Assembly (NCBI RefSeq): GCF_047228825.1
Contig: NZ_JBFEGN010000007.1
Span: 1 to 64,000, forward strand
DNA: 64,000 nucleotides
Source: Siminovitchia sp047228825
GTDB lineage: Bacteria; Bacillota; Bacilli; Bacillales; Bacillaceae_C
Direction: 5' to 3'
Each line of letters begins with the position of its first letter. The first letter of the stretch is position 1. Under the pieces are notes generated by a model. It was not told the origin of the DNA and did not search any database. It worked only from the letters and a program-made list of their open reading frames with translations. Shown in pieces: positions 35,005-42,640 of the stretch. A program made the translations under genes and the position numbers.

Positions 35005-36002
35005 TCGGAATTGAAAATGTGACGAAACGATACAAACATGTGACGGCTGTCAATGATGTCAATCTGACCATTCGCCAGAGGGAGATCTTTGGGATTATTG
35101 GCTACAGTGGTGCCGGGAAAAGCACATTGCTCAGATGCTTGAATCTGCTGGAAAGGCCGACAGAAGGAAAGATTTTGATCGACGGCAAAGATTTGACGGC
35201 ATTGTCGGATCGGGATGTCCGGAAAGAACGCCAAAAGATCGGCATGATTTTTCAGCATTTTCATTTGATCAGTTCTAAAACCGTTTTTGACAATATCGCT
35301 TTTTCATTAAAAGCGGCGGGCAAGACGAAAGAAGAAATTAAGAAGCGTGTCCCGGAACTGTTGGAGATGGTCGGGCTGTCCGATCGCGGCGATCACTATC
35401 CTGCCCAGCTATCCGGCGGTCAAAAGCAGCGGGTCGGCATCGCCCGGGCACTGGCCAATGAACCGAAAGTACTCCTGTGCGATGAAGCTACTTCAGCGCT
35501 TGATCCGACAACAACAAAGTCAATTTTGCAACTGTTGAAAACAATCAACGAAACGCTTGGGATCACCATTATTTTAATTACACATGAAATGGAAGTGGTC
35601 CGGGATATTTGCCATCGGGTAGCCGTCATGGAAAATGGCAAGGTCGTCGAATTGGCTGATGTATATGATATTTTTGCCAATCCGAAAACGGCTCTGTCCA
35701 AACAATTTGTTCAAACGGTCCATTCTTTGGCACTGCCTGAAAGACTGCTTGCGGCCAGAAAGGGGACGATTGTTCAAATCATTTTTCAGGGCGATTCAGC
35801 CGAAGAAGCGGTCATTTCGGAGACATTAAGACAATTTGATGTATCTGCCAATATTCTTCATGGCCAAATCTCCTACATTCAGGACCGTCCGCTGGGAACA
35901 CTCATCATTGAAATGACCGGCAATCACGCGGAAGTCCAGCAAGCGATTGACTATATCACGAAACGGACAAATCTATTGGAGGTGCTCGCCGGTGTTGCTT
36001 GA
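35001..36002 (+). CDS. metN: Methionine ABC transporter, ATP-binding protein
   Basis: A 333-residue MetN ATPase with Walker A GYSGAGKST, signature LSGGQKQR, Walker B VLLCDEATSALD and switch His in LITHEMEVV. The C-terminal residues from about 255 form the NIL (ACT-like) domain that senses cytoplasmic methionine in this family (LRQFDVSANILHGQI). ATG 35001 overlaps the metQ stop; the end overlaps metI. Confidence 0.95.
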   Translation: MIGIENVTKRYKHVTAVNDVNLTIRQREIFGIIGYSGAGKSTLLRCLNLLERPTEGKILIDGKDLTALSDRDVRKERQKIGMIFQHFHLISSKTVFDNIAFSLKAAGKTKEEIKKRVPELLEMVGLSDRGDHYPAQLSGGQKQRVGIARALANEPKVLLCDEATSALDPTTTKSILQLLKTINETLGITIILITHEMEVVRDICHRVAVMENGKVVELADVYDIFANPKTALSKQFVQTVHSLALPERLLAARKGTIVQIIFQGDSAEEAVISETLRQFDVSANILHGQISYIQDRPLGTLIIEMTGNHAEVQQAIDYITKRTNLLEVLAGVA

Positions 36003-36645
36003 GATGGTGCATGAATTCGGAAAAGCCTTCCTGGAAACTTCATGGATGATGGGAATTGCCGTCGCTTTTGCGGTTATGATCGGCGTCCCGCTGGGCATCG
36101 CCCTTTTTGTCACAAGCGAAGGCATGTTCTGGCAAAACCGCTTCATGCAACACGTGGCGGGAAGCATCATTAATATTATCCGTTCCATTCCTTTCATCAT
36201 TTTGCTCGTTGTCCTTATCCCATTTACAAAATTGATCCTGGGAACAACGATGGGCCCGGCGGCCGCGAGTGTCTCGCTTACCGTCGCTGCCATCCCTTTT
36301 TACGCACGCCTGGTGGAAACATCTTTGCGCGAAATTGATAAAGGGGTGATCGAAGCGGCAGAATCATGCGGTGCTTCCCCGTGGCTGATTATAAAAGATG
36401 TCTTGCTTCCCGAAGCCAAACCGGGGATGATTGCCGGTCTTACTGTCACGGTGATCAGTCTATTAAGCTATTCGGCGATGGCCGGAATCGTCGGCGGGGG
36501 CGGAATCGGCGACTTGGCCATTCGATTCGGCTACTACCGTTTCCAAAACGATGTCATGATTGCAACGGTCATCATACTGGTCATTCTCGTTCAATTGATC
36601 CAATTTGCCGGAGACCGGGCGTCAAGGGCAGTGGATAAAAGATAA
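35992..36645 (+). CDS. metI: Methionine ABC transporter, permease
   Basis: A 217-residue permease with five to six membrane segments and the EAA loop EAAESCGASPWLII...LPEAKPG. Usual MetI motifs SIPFIILLVVLIPFT and GGGGIGDLA are present. The start is GTG 35992 eight bases after GGAGGTG, overlapping the end of metN; the longer frame upstream lies in metN. It is followed 21 bases later by CoA-transferase genes in the same direction. Confidence 0.93.
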   Translation: MLLEMVHEFGKAFLETSWMMGIAVAFAVMIGVPLGIALFVTSEGMFWQNRFMQHVAGSIINIIRSIPFIILLVVLIPFTKLILGTTMGPAAASVSLTVAAIPFYARLVETSLREIDKGVIEAAESCGASPWLIIKDVLLPEAKPGMIAGLTVTVISLLSYSAMAGIVGGGGIGDLAIRFGYYRFQNDVMIATVIILVILVQLIQFAGDRASRAVDKR

Positions 36646-36666
36646 TTTTTCAAAAGGAGGAAAAAC

Positions 36667-37692
36667 ATGGCGCAAACCATTGTAAAAGAAGGACTCTCAT
36701 CAAAGCTCCATGGTTGGGAGCATCCTGACAAAATGAGAGAATTTCGTAAAAACCATAAATCACTGGTAAAAAAAGATAAGACGACGACATTGAAAGAGGC
36801 AGTGGCACGGGGCGTAAAAGCAGGAGACTATATCGTTTTCGGCGGCATGGGATCGGTGCGCAACCCGATTGCCGCGGTGCATGAAATCATCCGCCAAAAA
36901 ACAGGGGATCTGACGATCGGAACGAAAGGATCACAGCATGACTGGCAATTGCTGGCGGCAGCGGGAAACATCACAAAAGCAGAGGTTTCCTACGGTTTTG
37001 CGGACGAAGTGCGCGGATTGTCACTCCCGGCGAGGAGGGCAGTTGAATCGGGGCGGTTAAAAGTGTTATCCGAGACAACAAATGCCGGCTTCCAGTGGCG
37101 TTTTACCGCTGCGATGAAAGGTCTTTCTTTTTATCCGACACGGTCATCACTCGGTACGGATACCTTGCATTACAGCGGATCGAAAACAATCATCGACCCT
37201 TTTACAAATGAGCCGGTGGAGCTGCTGCCCGCCTGCTATCCGGACGTAGCAGTTATCCATGTCCATCGTGCGGACAAATACGGAAACTGCCAAATTGAGG
37301 GTAATGTCGCAGAAGATATTGAAATTGCGCACGCGGCTAAGTTTGTTCTTGTGACAGCAGAAGAAATTGTCCATGATGAAGTATTTTCAAACCGTCCGGA
37401 CTTGACGAAAATTCCTTACTTCGTTGTTGATGCGGTTGTCGAAGTGCCATATGGTTCCCATCCGAATCAAGTCCCAAGGCTTTATTCCTTTGATGAAGAT
37501 CATTGGCAAATTTGGCTGGATGCGTCCGTCAGCGAAGAAGGTGTTGACAAGTACTTGCAGGAATACGTATATGGCAGCGAAGACCACTTTGCGTATTTGG
37601 AAAAAATCGGCGGCGTCCGTGAGTTAAGGCAATTGGAAAAGATCGAACATCAATTGGCGCCATATCCAAAAGTGGCGAAAAGGAGAGGGTAA
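36667..37692 (+). CDS. CoA-transferase family I, subunit A (glutaconate-type), first pair
   Basis: A 341-residue GctA-like subunit. It carries VKAGDYIVFGGMG near residue 50, TIGTKGSQHDWQLLAAA, YPDVAVIHVHRADKYGNCQIEG and AKFVLVTAEEIV, the standard block order of family I alpha subunits. It moves CoA between an acyl-CoA and a free acid together with the next gene. ATG 36667 follows AAAAGGAGG. The gene is larger at its N-terminus than the second-pair homologue at 38473. Being in a methionine-uptake operon suggests a sulfur-containing or Met-derived keto acid product, which is inference. Confidence 0.88.
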   Translation: MAQTIVKEGLSSKLHGWEHPDKMREFRKNHKSLVKKDKTTTLKEAVARGVKAGDYIVFGGMGSVRNPIAAVHEIIRQKTGDLTIGTKGSQHDWQLLAAAGNITKAEVSYGFADEVRGLSLPARRAVESGRLKVLSETTNAGFQWRFTAAMKGLSFYPTRSSLGTDTLHYSGSKTIIDPFTNEPVELLPACYPDVAVIHVHRADKYGNCQIEGNVAEDIEIAHAAKFVLVTAEEIVHDEVFSNRPDLTKIPYFVVDAVVEVPYGSHPNQVPRLYSFDEDHWQIWLDASVSEEGVDKYLQEYVYGSEDHFAYLEKIGGVRELRQLEKIEHQLAPYPKVAKRRG

Positions 37693-37694
37693 AC

Positions 37695-38453
37695 ATGGCA
37701 AACGATACAGAAAAAATGATTATTGCTGCATCACGTCTGCTGCCCAAGGATACTGGCGTTTATGTGGGAACGGGAATGCCGCTGCTTGCTTCGGTCCTTG
37801 CATTGAATACTCATGCACCTGATTTGCTGCTCGTTTATGAAGGCGGCGGGGTCGGAGGGAAGCCGACAGGAAGGCTGCCAATCCAAGTAAGCGAGTCATT
37901 GACGTATGAAAACGGCGTGACGGTCGGTTCGATGGACTATGTGATGAGCCTCGCGCAGGCCGGCTGGATCCGCTACGGATTTTTGGGCGGTGCCCAGATC
38001 GATCAATACGGGAATTTAAACACAACGGTAATCGGTGATTGGGAAAAGCCGAAAGTGAGACTGCCCGGCTCCGGCGGGGGTGCGGACATCGCTTCTTTAT
38101 GCGAACGGACAATCATAATCATGGGGCAGGATAAGAGAAAGTTTGTTTATCAACTTGACTTTTTAACAAGCCCCGGCTATCTGAATGGGCCGGGCAGCCG
38201 CACGAAAGCCGGATTGCCGGCCAATACAGGGCCCTATCGCGTCATTACGCAGATTGGTGTGTATGGATTTGCTGAAAAAACGAAAAAAATGACCCTGCTT
38301 CACCTGTTTGAAGGCCACACACTGGAAGATGTACAGGCCAACAGCAGCTTCCCGATTGAAATCGCCCCAGACTGGTCTTATTTGGAGCCGCCGACAGCAG
38401 CGGAACTGGAAACATTGCGGACTTTGGATCCCGACGGAGTTGTCATCGCATAA
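37695..38453 (+). CDS. CoA-transferase family I, subunit B, first pair (catalytic Glu present)
   Basis: A 252-residue GctB-like subunit. The block LLLVYEGGGVGGKPTG carries the Glu expected to form the glutamyl-CoA thioester in this family, and GFLGGAQIDQYGNLNTTVIGDW with VRLPGSGGGADIAS are beta-subunit hallmarks. It starts two bases after the A subunit and so is translated with it. This pair looks catalytically complete. Confidence 0.88.
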   Translation: MANDTEKMIIAASRLLPKDTGVYVGTGMPLLASVLALNTHAPDLLLVYEGGGVGGKPTGRLPIQVSESLTYENGVTVGSMDYVMSLAQAGWIRYGFLGGAQIDQYGNLNTTVIGDWEKPKVRLPGSGGGADIASLCERTIIIMGQDKRKFVYQLDFLTSPGYLNGPGSRTKAGLPANTGPYRVITQIGVYGFAEKTKKMTLLHLFEGHTLEDVQANSSFPIEIAPDWSYLEPPTAAELETLRTLDPDGVVIA

Positions 38454-38472
38454 AAAAGAAGGAGGAAAGCAG

Positions 38473-39258
38473 ATGTCAAAACAAACAAGTTTAAAAGAAG
38501 CAGCTGCAGCCGTTGAAAGCGGTGCGTTGCTGGCATTGGGCGGAAATGCGCTGCACCGTTCTCCGGTGGCGTTTGTAAAAGAGTTGATCCGCCAGGAAAA
38601 GAAGGACCTTTCCGTCATTAAGACGGCCGGCGCCCTGGATGTTGATCTTTTGGCAGCGGCCAAATCACTGAAGTCCGTATATGGCGGGTATATCGGTTTT
38701 GAAATGTTTGGATTGGCGCAAAGCTATCGTAAAGGCGTACAAAAAGGAGACATTACGGTACATGAACATGCGTGCGCAAGTGTAATCGCAGGTCTTAGGG
38801 CAAGCATTTACGGCGTGCCTTTCCAGCCGATCAACGGATTCCAGGGAAGCGAGCTTCCCGAGCTTACAGGAGAAGTTCGCTGCGTTACCTGCCCTTTTAC
38901 GGGTGAAAAAACAGCTGTAGTTCCCGCGCTGCGTCCGGATTACACGGTGATTCACGTAAACATTGCCGATGAAAAAGGAAATGCATTTATCGATGGTGCC
39001 GTATTTGAAGACTTGATCATGGTACGGGCGGCCAAAAAAGTGATCGTTACGGCCGAAAAAGTGATTGACTCCGAAAGCTGGACTGTCAGGCCACAAGTTC
39101 CCGGCTTCCTCGTTGAGCATGTCGTTCTGGCCGAAAACGGGGCGGCTCCCGGAAGCTGTGCCCCTTATTACTCCATCGACAAAGCGGGAATGATCGAATA
39201 CTTACAGGATTCTGAAGCGTACGTAGAAAAAGTAAAGGAGGCTGTATCTTATGTCTAA
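38473..39258 (+). CDS. CoA-transferase family I, subunit A, second pair
   Basis: A 261-residue alpha subunit, about 80 residues shorter than the first-pair copy. It contains ALLALGGNALHRSPVAFV, SVIKTAGALDVDLLAAA, RPDYTVIHVNIADEKGNAFI and AKKVIVTAEKVI in the usual order. The phrase HEHACASVIAGLRASIYGVPF corresponds to the region joining the two halves. ATG 38473 follows AAGGAGGAAAG. It overlaps the next gene by eight bases. It is probably an old duplicate of the first pair. Confidence 0.85.
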   Translation: MSKQTSLKEAAAAVESGALLALGGNALHRSPVAFVKELIRQEKKDLSVIKTAGALDVDLLAAAKSLKSVYGGYIGFEMFGLAQSYRKGVQKGDITVHEHACASVIAGLRASIYGVPFQPINGFQGSELPELTGEVRCVTCPFTGEKTAVVPALRPDYTVIHVNIADEKGNAFIDGAVFEDLIMVRAAKKVIVTAEKVIDSESWTVRPQVPGFLVEHVVLAENGAAPGSCAPYYSIDKAGMIEYLQDSEAYVEKVKEAVSYV

Positions 39259-39982
39259 CGTTCAAGCTGCCGATTACATCACGGTTGCCATGGCCCGTCT
39301 GATTGCAGACGGCGAACGCGTCTTTCATGGCGTCGCTTCCCCCATGCCTGCGGTTGCGATTCAACTGGCGAAAAAGCTGCATGCCCCAAAAGCGGTTTAC
39401 CTGAGCATCCCTGGTGGAGTGGACGCCTGGCCTTCAGCTTTTTCAAGCTATTCTTCTGCGGATCCGGGATTACGGGAAGGATCGATTTCTGATTTTCCGC
39501 TTTCGGATATTTTCGATTTGTCGGCCCGGGGCGGGCTTGATGCAGCTTTTTTGAGCGGAGCGCAAATAGACGGGTACGGGCGGCTGAACTTGAGTGCAAT
39601 CGGAACATACGACACGCCGAAAGTACGCTTGCCGGGCGGAGCCGGCAGTGCGGCATTGCTTCCAACCGTCAAAAGAGGCATTCTTTGGAAAACGAACCAC
39701 GACAAACGAAGTCTCGTGGAAAAATTGGATGTTGTGACAGCTGCGGGCAATACAGAATTCGTTATTACTCCGCTTGGCATTTTTAAAAAATCCAAGGAGG
39801 ATGAGCGTCTGCGTCTGTATGCCATTTTTCCGACCAGCTCTCTGGAAGAAATTCAAGAGAATACGGGGTTTGCAGTGGAAAAGCACGAAGAGTTTACCGA
39901 CTTTGCTCCCCTCACAGAAGAGGAGTTGGCACTGCTGGAATCAATTGACCGCCACGGAACAAGGTACAGTGAATTTAAATAA
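39251..39982 (+). CDS. CoA-transferase family I, subunit B, second pair (catalytic Glu replaced)
   Basis: A 243-residue beta subunit with AAFLSGAQIDGYGRLNLSAIG and VRLPGGAGSAALLP, the same core as the first pair. At the site where the first pair reads VYEGGGVGGKP it reads LSIPGGVDAWP, so the position of the catalytic Glu is Ile. Unless another Glu substitutes, this pair cannot form the usual covalent intermediate. It may be a lyase-like, hydrolase-like or structural partner. The start ATG 39251 follows AAAGGAGG; the end overlaps a small Cys-containing ORF. Confidence 0.85.
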   Translation: MSNVQAADYITVAMARLIADGERVFHGVASPMPAVAIQLAKKLHAPKAVYLSIPGGVDAWPSAFSSYSSADPGLREGSISDFPLSDIFDLSARGGLDAAFLSGAQIDGYGRLNLSAIGTYDTPKVRLPGGAGSAALLPTVKRGILWKTNHDKRSLVEKLDVVTAAGNTEFVITPLGIFKKSKEDERLRLYAIFPTSSLEEIQENTGFAVEKHEEFTDFAPLTEEELALLESIDRHGTRYSEFK

Positions 39983-40070
39983 AACATGTAAGTATTTCGG
40001 TCATCCCGATATGTGTGAATGTTCGCAAGCATTTTGGTTGATCGACAAGTATTTGAAAAACGGAAAATAA
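39969..40070 (+). CDS. Small Cys-rich protein (33 residues), unknown
   Basis: GTG 39969 with AAGG seven bases upstream opens a 33-residue frame containing CKYFGHPDMCECSQAFWLID, that is C-x8-C-x-C, ending KYLKNGK. It overlaps the CoA-transferase B gene by 14 bases and precedes the OsmC gene by 27 bases, which fits translational coupling. Three Cys and two acidic/His neighbours suggest metal or sulfur binding. I do not recognise a family. Confidence 0.55.
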   Translation: MNLNKTCKYFGHPDMCECSQAFWLIDKYLKNGK

Positions 40071-40097
40071 ATTTCAATATGAAAGAGGTAGGTACAA

Positions 40098-40550
40098 ATG
40101 GCAACAGCACAATTAACGAAAGTTAACACAAGCGGAAAATGGGAAACAGGATTGCAAACTTCCATTTTGATCAGAGATTTTAATAGAATAATCGTGGATG
40201 AACCAGTAAGCCTCGGGGGAACGGATGAAGGGCCAAATCCGGTCGAATTGGTATTGGGCGGTTTATCCGGCTGCACATCCGTCATGATTGCCCTTATCGC
40301 AAAGGAACAACAATTTTCGTATGAGGGTGTGGAATTTAAAAATGAAGGAGTCCTGGATTTACGGGGACTGCAGGGAGTGGAAGGAATTTCTCCGCACTTT
40401 CAATCAGTTCACTACAAGGTACAAATTAAAACGGATGAAAGTGAAGAGAAAATTGGCGCTTTAAAAAAGGAAGTGGAAAAAAGGTGTCCTGTTTTGAATT
40501 TGTTGGTTGATGCAGGTGTTAACGTTCAGGGTGAATGGGTAAAGGCCTAA
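40098..40550 (+). CDS. OsmC/Ohr-family protein
   Basis: A 150-residue OsmC-family protein. The two family Cys are present: GLSGCTSVMIALIA (about residue 60) and EKRCPVLNLLVDAG (about residue 124). Such proteins reduce organic hydroperoxides, although several members near sulfur genes act on persulfides or other thiols. ATG 40098 follows GAAAGAGGTAGG. It is the last gene before a terminator in the run that begins at metQ, so a role on a sulfur intermediate is plausible. Confidence 0.87.
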   Translation: MATAQLTKVNTSGKWETGLQTSILIRDFNRIIVDEPVSLGGTDEGPNPVELVLGGLSGCTSVMIALIAKEQQFSYEGVEFKNEGVLDLRGLQGVEGISPHFQSVHYKVQIKTDESEEKIGALKKEVEKRCPVLNLLVDAGVNVQGEWVKA

Positions 40551-40555
40551 TAGGA

Positions 40556-40582
40556 TGAAGCCGCCCTGAAGCGGCTTTTCCC
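40556..40582 (+). terminator. Terminator of the met/CoA-transferase/OsmC operon
   Basis: AAGCCGC-CCTGA-AGCGGCTTTT, just after the osmC-like stop. Confidence 0.85.
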
Positions 40583-40728
40583 CCCTTGGCTTGTCTGAGC
40601 CTGTACATGTCTGATGCAGTATTACCTATGTAAAAAAGGTTTTTTTCATTACACTATCCATTTTGGCCGTGTTTTTTGATATAATAACATTTGATGTTTT
40701 GCAATATATGTAAAGAGAGGTTTTTGTC

Positions 40729-40941
40729 ATGAGCAGATTTGTTAAATCAGGTGAAGCAGCACCAGTTGCTGGCACTTATGTAGAAGCTGGACACGGCGGG
40801 GGAAAAGTAAAAAACGGCCAGCGCATTGAAGTGGAAAAAGGTGAAACTCTTCCGGAATTAAAAACCTATACGGTCACAATCAACCATAAAGGGGAAGAGA
40901 AAAAAAGGGAGCGCCAGCACGTCTGGTTGCTGGAGAAATAA
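40729..40941 (+). CDS. YjzC-like small protein
   Basis: A 70-residue protein beginning MSRFVKSGEAAPVAGTYVEA, then GHGGGKVKNGQRIEVEKGETLPE, the pattern of YjzC-family proteins (short, Gly-rich, likely beta). The function of the family is unknown to me. ATG 40729 follows AGAGAGG. A TATAAT-like element lies about 50 bases upstream (near 40679) and a terminator follows, so it is monocistronic. Confidence 0.65.
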   Translation: MSRFVKSGEAAPVAGTYVEAGHGGGKVKNGQRIEVEKGETLPELKTYTVTINHKGEEKKRERQHVWLLEK

Positions 40942-40954
40942 CAATTGTTTTCAT

Positions 40955-41001
40955 AAAAAAGGCACTTGGAGTCCAAGTTGAATCCAGGTGTCTTTTTTTT
41001 G
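40955..41001 (+). terminator. Terminator after the YjzC-like gene
   Basis: GGCACTTGGA pairs with TCCAGGTGTC, then TTTTTTTT. Confidence 0.8.
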
Positions 41002-41118
41002 TGCAAATGTATATAACACATACAGGAATGGCACAAGCGGAAAATGAACATTTTTGTATATCATCCGCCGACGCTATTCTATGAAAAAACGATTTCATAT
41101 GGTAAAGGGGTTGATAGC

Positions 41119-42024
41119 ATGGCATATGTGTTTGAGGGTTACCGTGTTACATCGCCCTATGGTTGGAGGATCAATCCATTGGGGCAGAGCAGGGAATTCC
41201 ATGCCGGCATTGATTTGGTCAAAGCGGACAAGGCGCCTATTGCCGCCTTTACGGAAGGAACGGTTTTGTTTGCAGGACCCGGAAAAGCCGGCACCGGTTT
41301 GGGAGGCTACGGCAATGTAGTTGTCATCAAGGATAAAAACGGGCGGGCTCAACTGTATGCCCACTTGGACAGAACGGCCGTAAAAACCGGAATGTTCATT
41401 AAAAAGGGCCAAATCATCGGTTATCAGGGGGCGACAGGCCAAGTAACGGGTTCCCATTTGCACTTTGAAGTCCGAAAAAAAAGTTCGCCGAATTATGGGT
41501 GGGAAGTCAATAAGGAGCAATCCACCTTATCCCCGGAAACCTATCTCCAGTCCTATGATCCCGAGAAAGAGACGCAAGCGGCAGGTCCGGCATATAAAGT
41601 AAATAAAACTGTTCCCGGCTATTTAACGGCATCTGACGCCAAGCATCGCAAAAATAAAAAAACAACAGTCAAACCGGGAACTTACCAAGTGTATAACATT
41701 TCGGACGGCATGATTAATGTAACCACCAAAAAAGGCATTCCGGGAAGCTGGATCAATCCGCTGGAAAATGTCGTGCATGCAGCAGTGCCCAAACAGAAAA
41801 AACGCCTCATCCTATCCAAAACTTTTTCTTCATGGCGCGTCTATCCGCTGAACAAAGCTCCGGTAAAGGGAAACGAAAAAGGATTTCTTAACCCGGGAAA
41901 ATTTGGGGGTTTGGAATATGAAATTCTCGGAAACCCGCAAAAAGATGTGTATACAATACAGACGAAGGATTTTGGAAAGGTGAAAATTTACGCGCCTGGC
42001 AGTACAGGGGCTATGATCAGATAG
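41119..42024 (+). CDS. M23-family peptidoglycan endopeptidase, no signal peptide
   Basis: A 301-residue protein. An M23 (LytM) zinc domain occupies about residues 10-130: FHAGIDLV (HxxxD) and HLHFEV (HxH) give the metal ligands, with YAHLDRT between them. The C-terminal part (about 180-301) has repeated beta-rich sequence resembling an SH3b-like wall-binding region. There is no N-terminal signal or membrane segment, which is unusual for a wall enzyme and resembles phage endolysins. ATG 41119 follows AAAGGGG; the frame extends further upstream without family similarity. No other phage genes are near. Confidence 0.85.
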   Translation: MAYVFEGYRVTSPYGWRINPLGQSREFHAGIDLVKADKAPIAAFTEGTVLFAGPGKAGTGLGGYGNVVVIKDKNGRAQLYAHLDRTAVKTGMFIKKGQIIGYQGATGQVTGSHLHFEVRKKSSPNYGWEVNKEQSTLSPETYLQSYDPEKETQAAGPAYKVNKTVPGYLTASDAKHRKNKKTTVKPGTYQVYNISDGMINVTTKKGIPGSWINPLENVVHAAVPKQKKRLILSKTFSSWRVYPLNKAPVKGNEKGFLNPGKFGGLEYEILGNPQKDVYTIQTKDFGKVKIYAPGSTGAMIR

Positions 42025-42079
42025 CCGGATATTTAAAGTTTTCTTTTCGTAAATAAGCAACTAGAAGAATATAGTTGTC

Positions 42080-42108
42080 CCCCTCCCATATATTGAAAAT
42101 GGGAGGGG
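42080..42108 (+). promoter_or_regulatory. Hairpin masking the ribosome site of the DUF2935 gene
   Basis: CCCCTCCCAT (42080-42089), a 9-base loop, then ATGGGAGGGG (42099-42108): a perfect 10 bp stem with no T run. The 3' arm contains the GGAGGGG ribosome site that serves ATG 42116, so the stem would hide it. Confidence 0.65.
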
Positions 42109-42115
42109 ATTTGGC

Positions 42116-42538
42116 ATGCAGTTTTATTATGGCCCGCAAATGCCGCTGCGTATATTGGATGAGGCGGAATTTTGGAAGCACCAGGAAGAAGAACATACAG
42201 TAGTCATTCGGGAATTGGTGACAGGGTTGGAGGCGGAATTCGTCGAAGCGCTGTTTGAATGGGAAAAAGCGCTATCCAAAACCCATCAGCAAGTTGTCAG
42301 TTTTATCGAATCTGTCATCCGTTCCGGTTCCTATATTCCTGTCCAATTGTATCAGCAAGTCCTTCAACTTGTAACATTTTGCCTTGAGGAAAGTGAACGT
42401 TTTATCGAGTTATGCCTGCAGATAAAAAATGACAGTGATGTTGTTGCAAAAAATCAAACGGCTGTTGTCGTCCTGGACCACATTATACGTGAATCGGAAT
42501 ATTTTATTGGAATCGCACGTGCACTGCTGGCTTCCTGA
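42116..42538 (+). CDS. DUF2935-family helical protein
   Basis: A 140-residue, nearly all-helical protein starting LRILDEAEFWKHQEEEHTVVIRE (FWKHQEEEH), the entry motif of DUF2935, a ferritin-like/HHE-like bundle in Firmicutes. His and Glu in this motif could bind metal. Only one copy of the domain is present, where family members often have two. The function is unknown. Its ribosome site is enclosed in a strong hairpin. Confidence 0.75.
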   Translation: MQFYYGPQMPLRILDEAEFWKHQEEEHTVVIRELVTGLEAEFVEALFEWEKALSKTHQQVVSFIESVIRSGSYIPVQLYQQVLQLVTFCLEESERFIELCLQIKNDSDVVAKNQTAVVVLDHIIRESEYFIGIARALLAS

Positions 42539-42640
42539 TAATATACTAGTCTTGGGGCTTGAATGGTCCCGGGGCTTTTCATTTTTTGATAGAATAAAAT
42601 AAAAAGCTGCCTACATAAAAAAAGAATGGAGGGCATCTTT

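Noticed and set aside
42543..42590. Possible terminator after the DUF2935 gene
   Set aside because: The GGGGC repeats do not pair well; only a five-pair stem with a wobble can be drawn.
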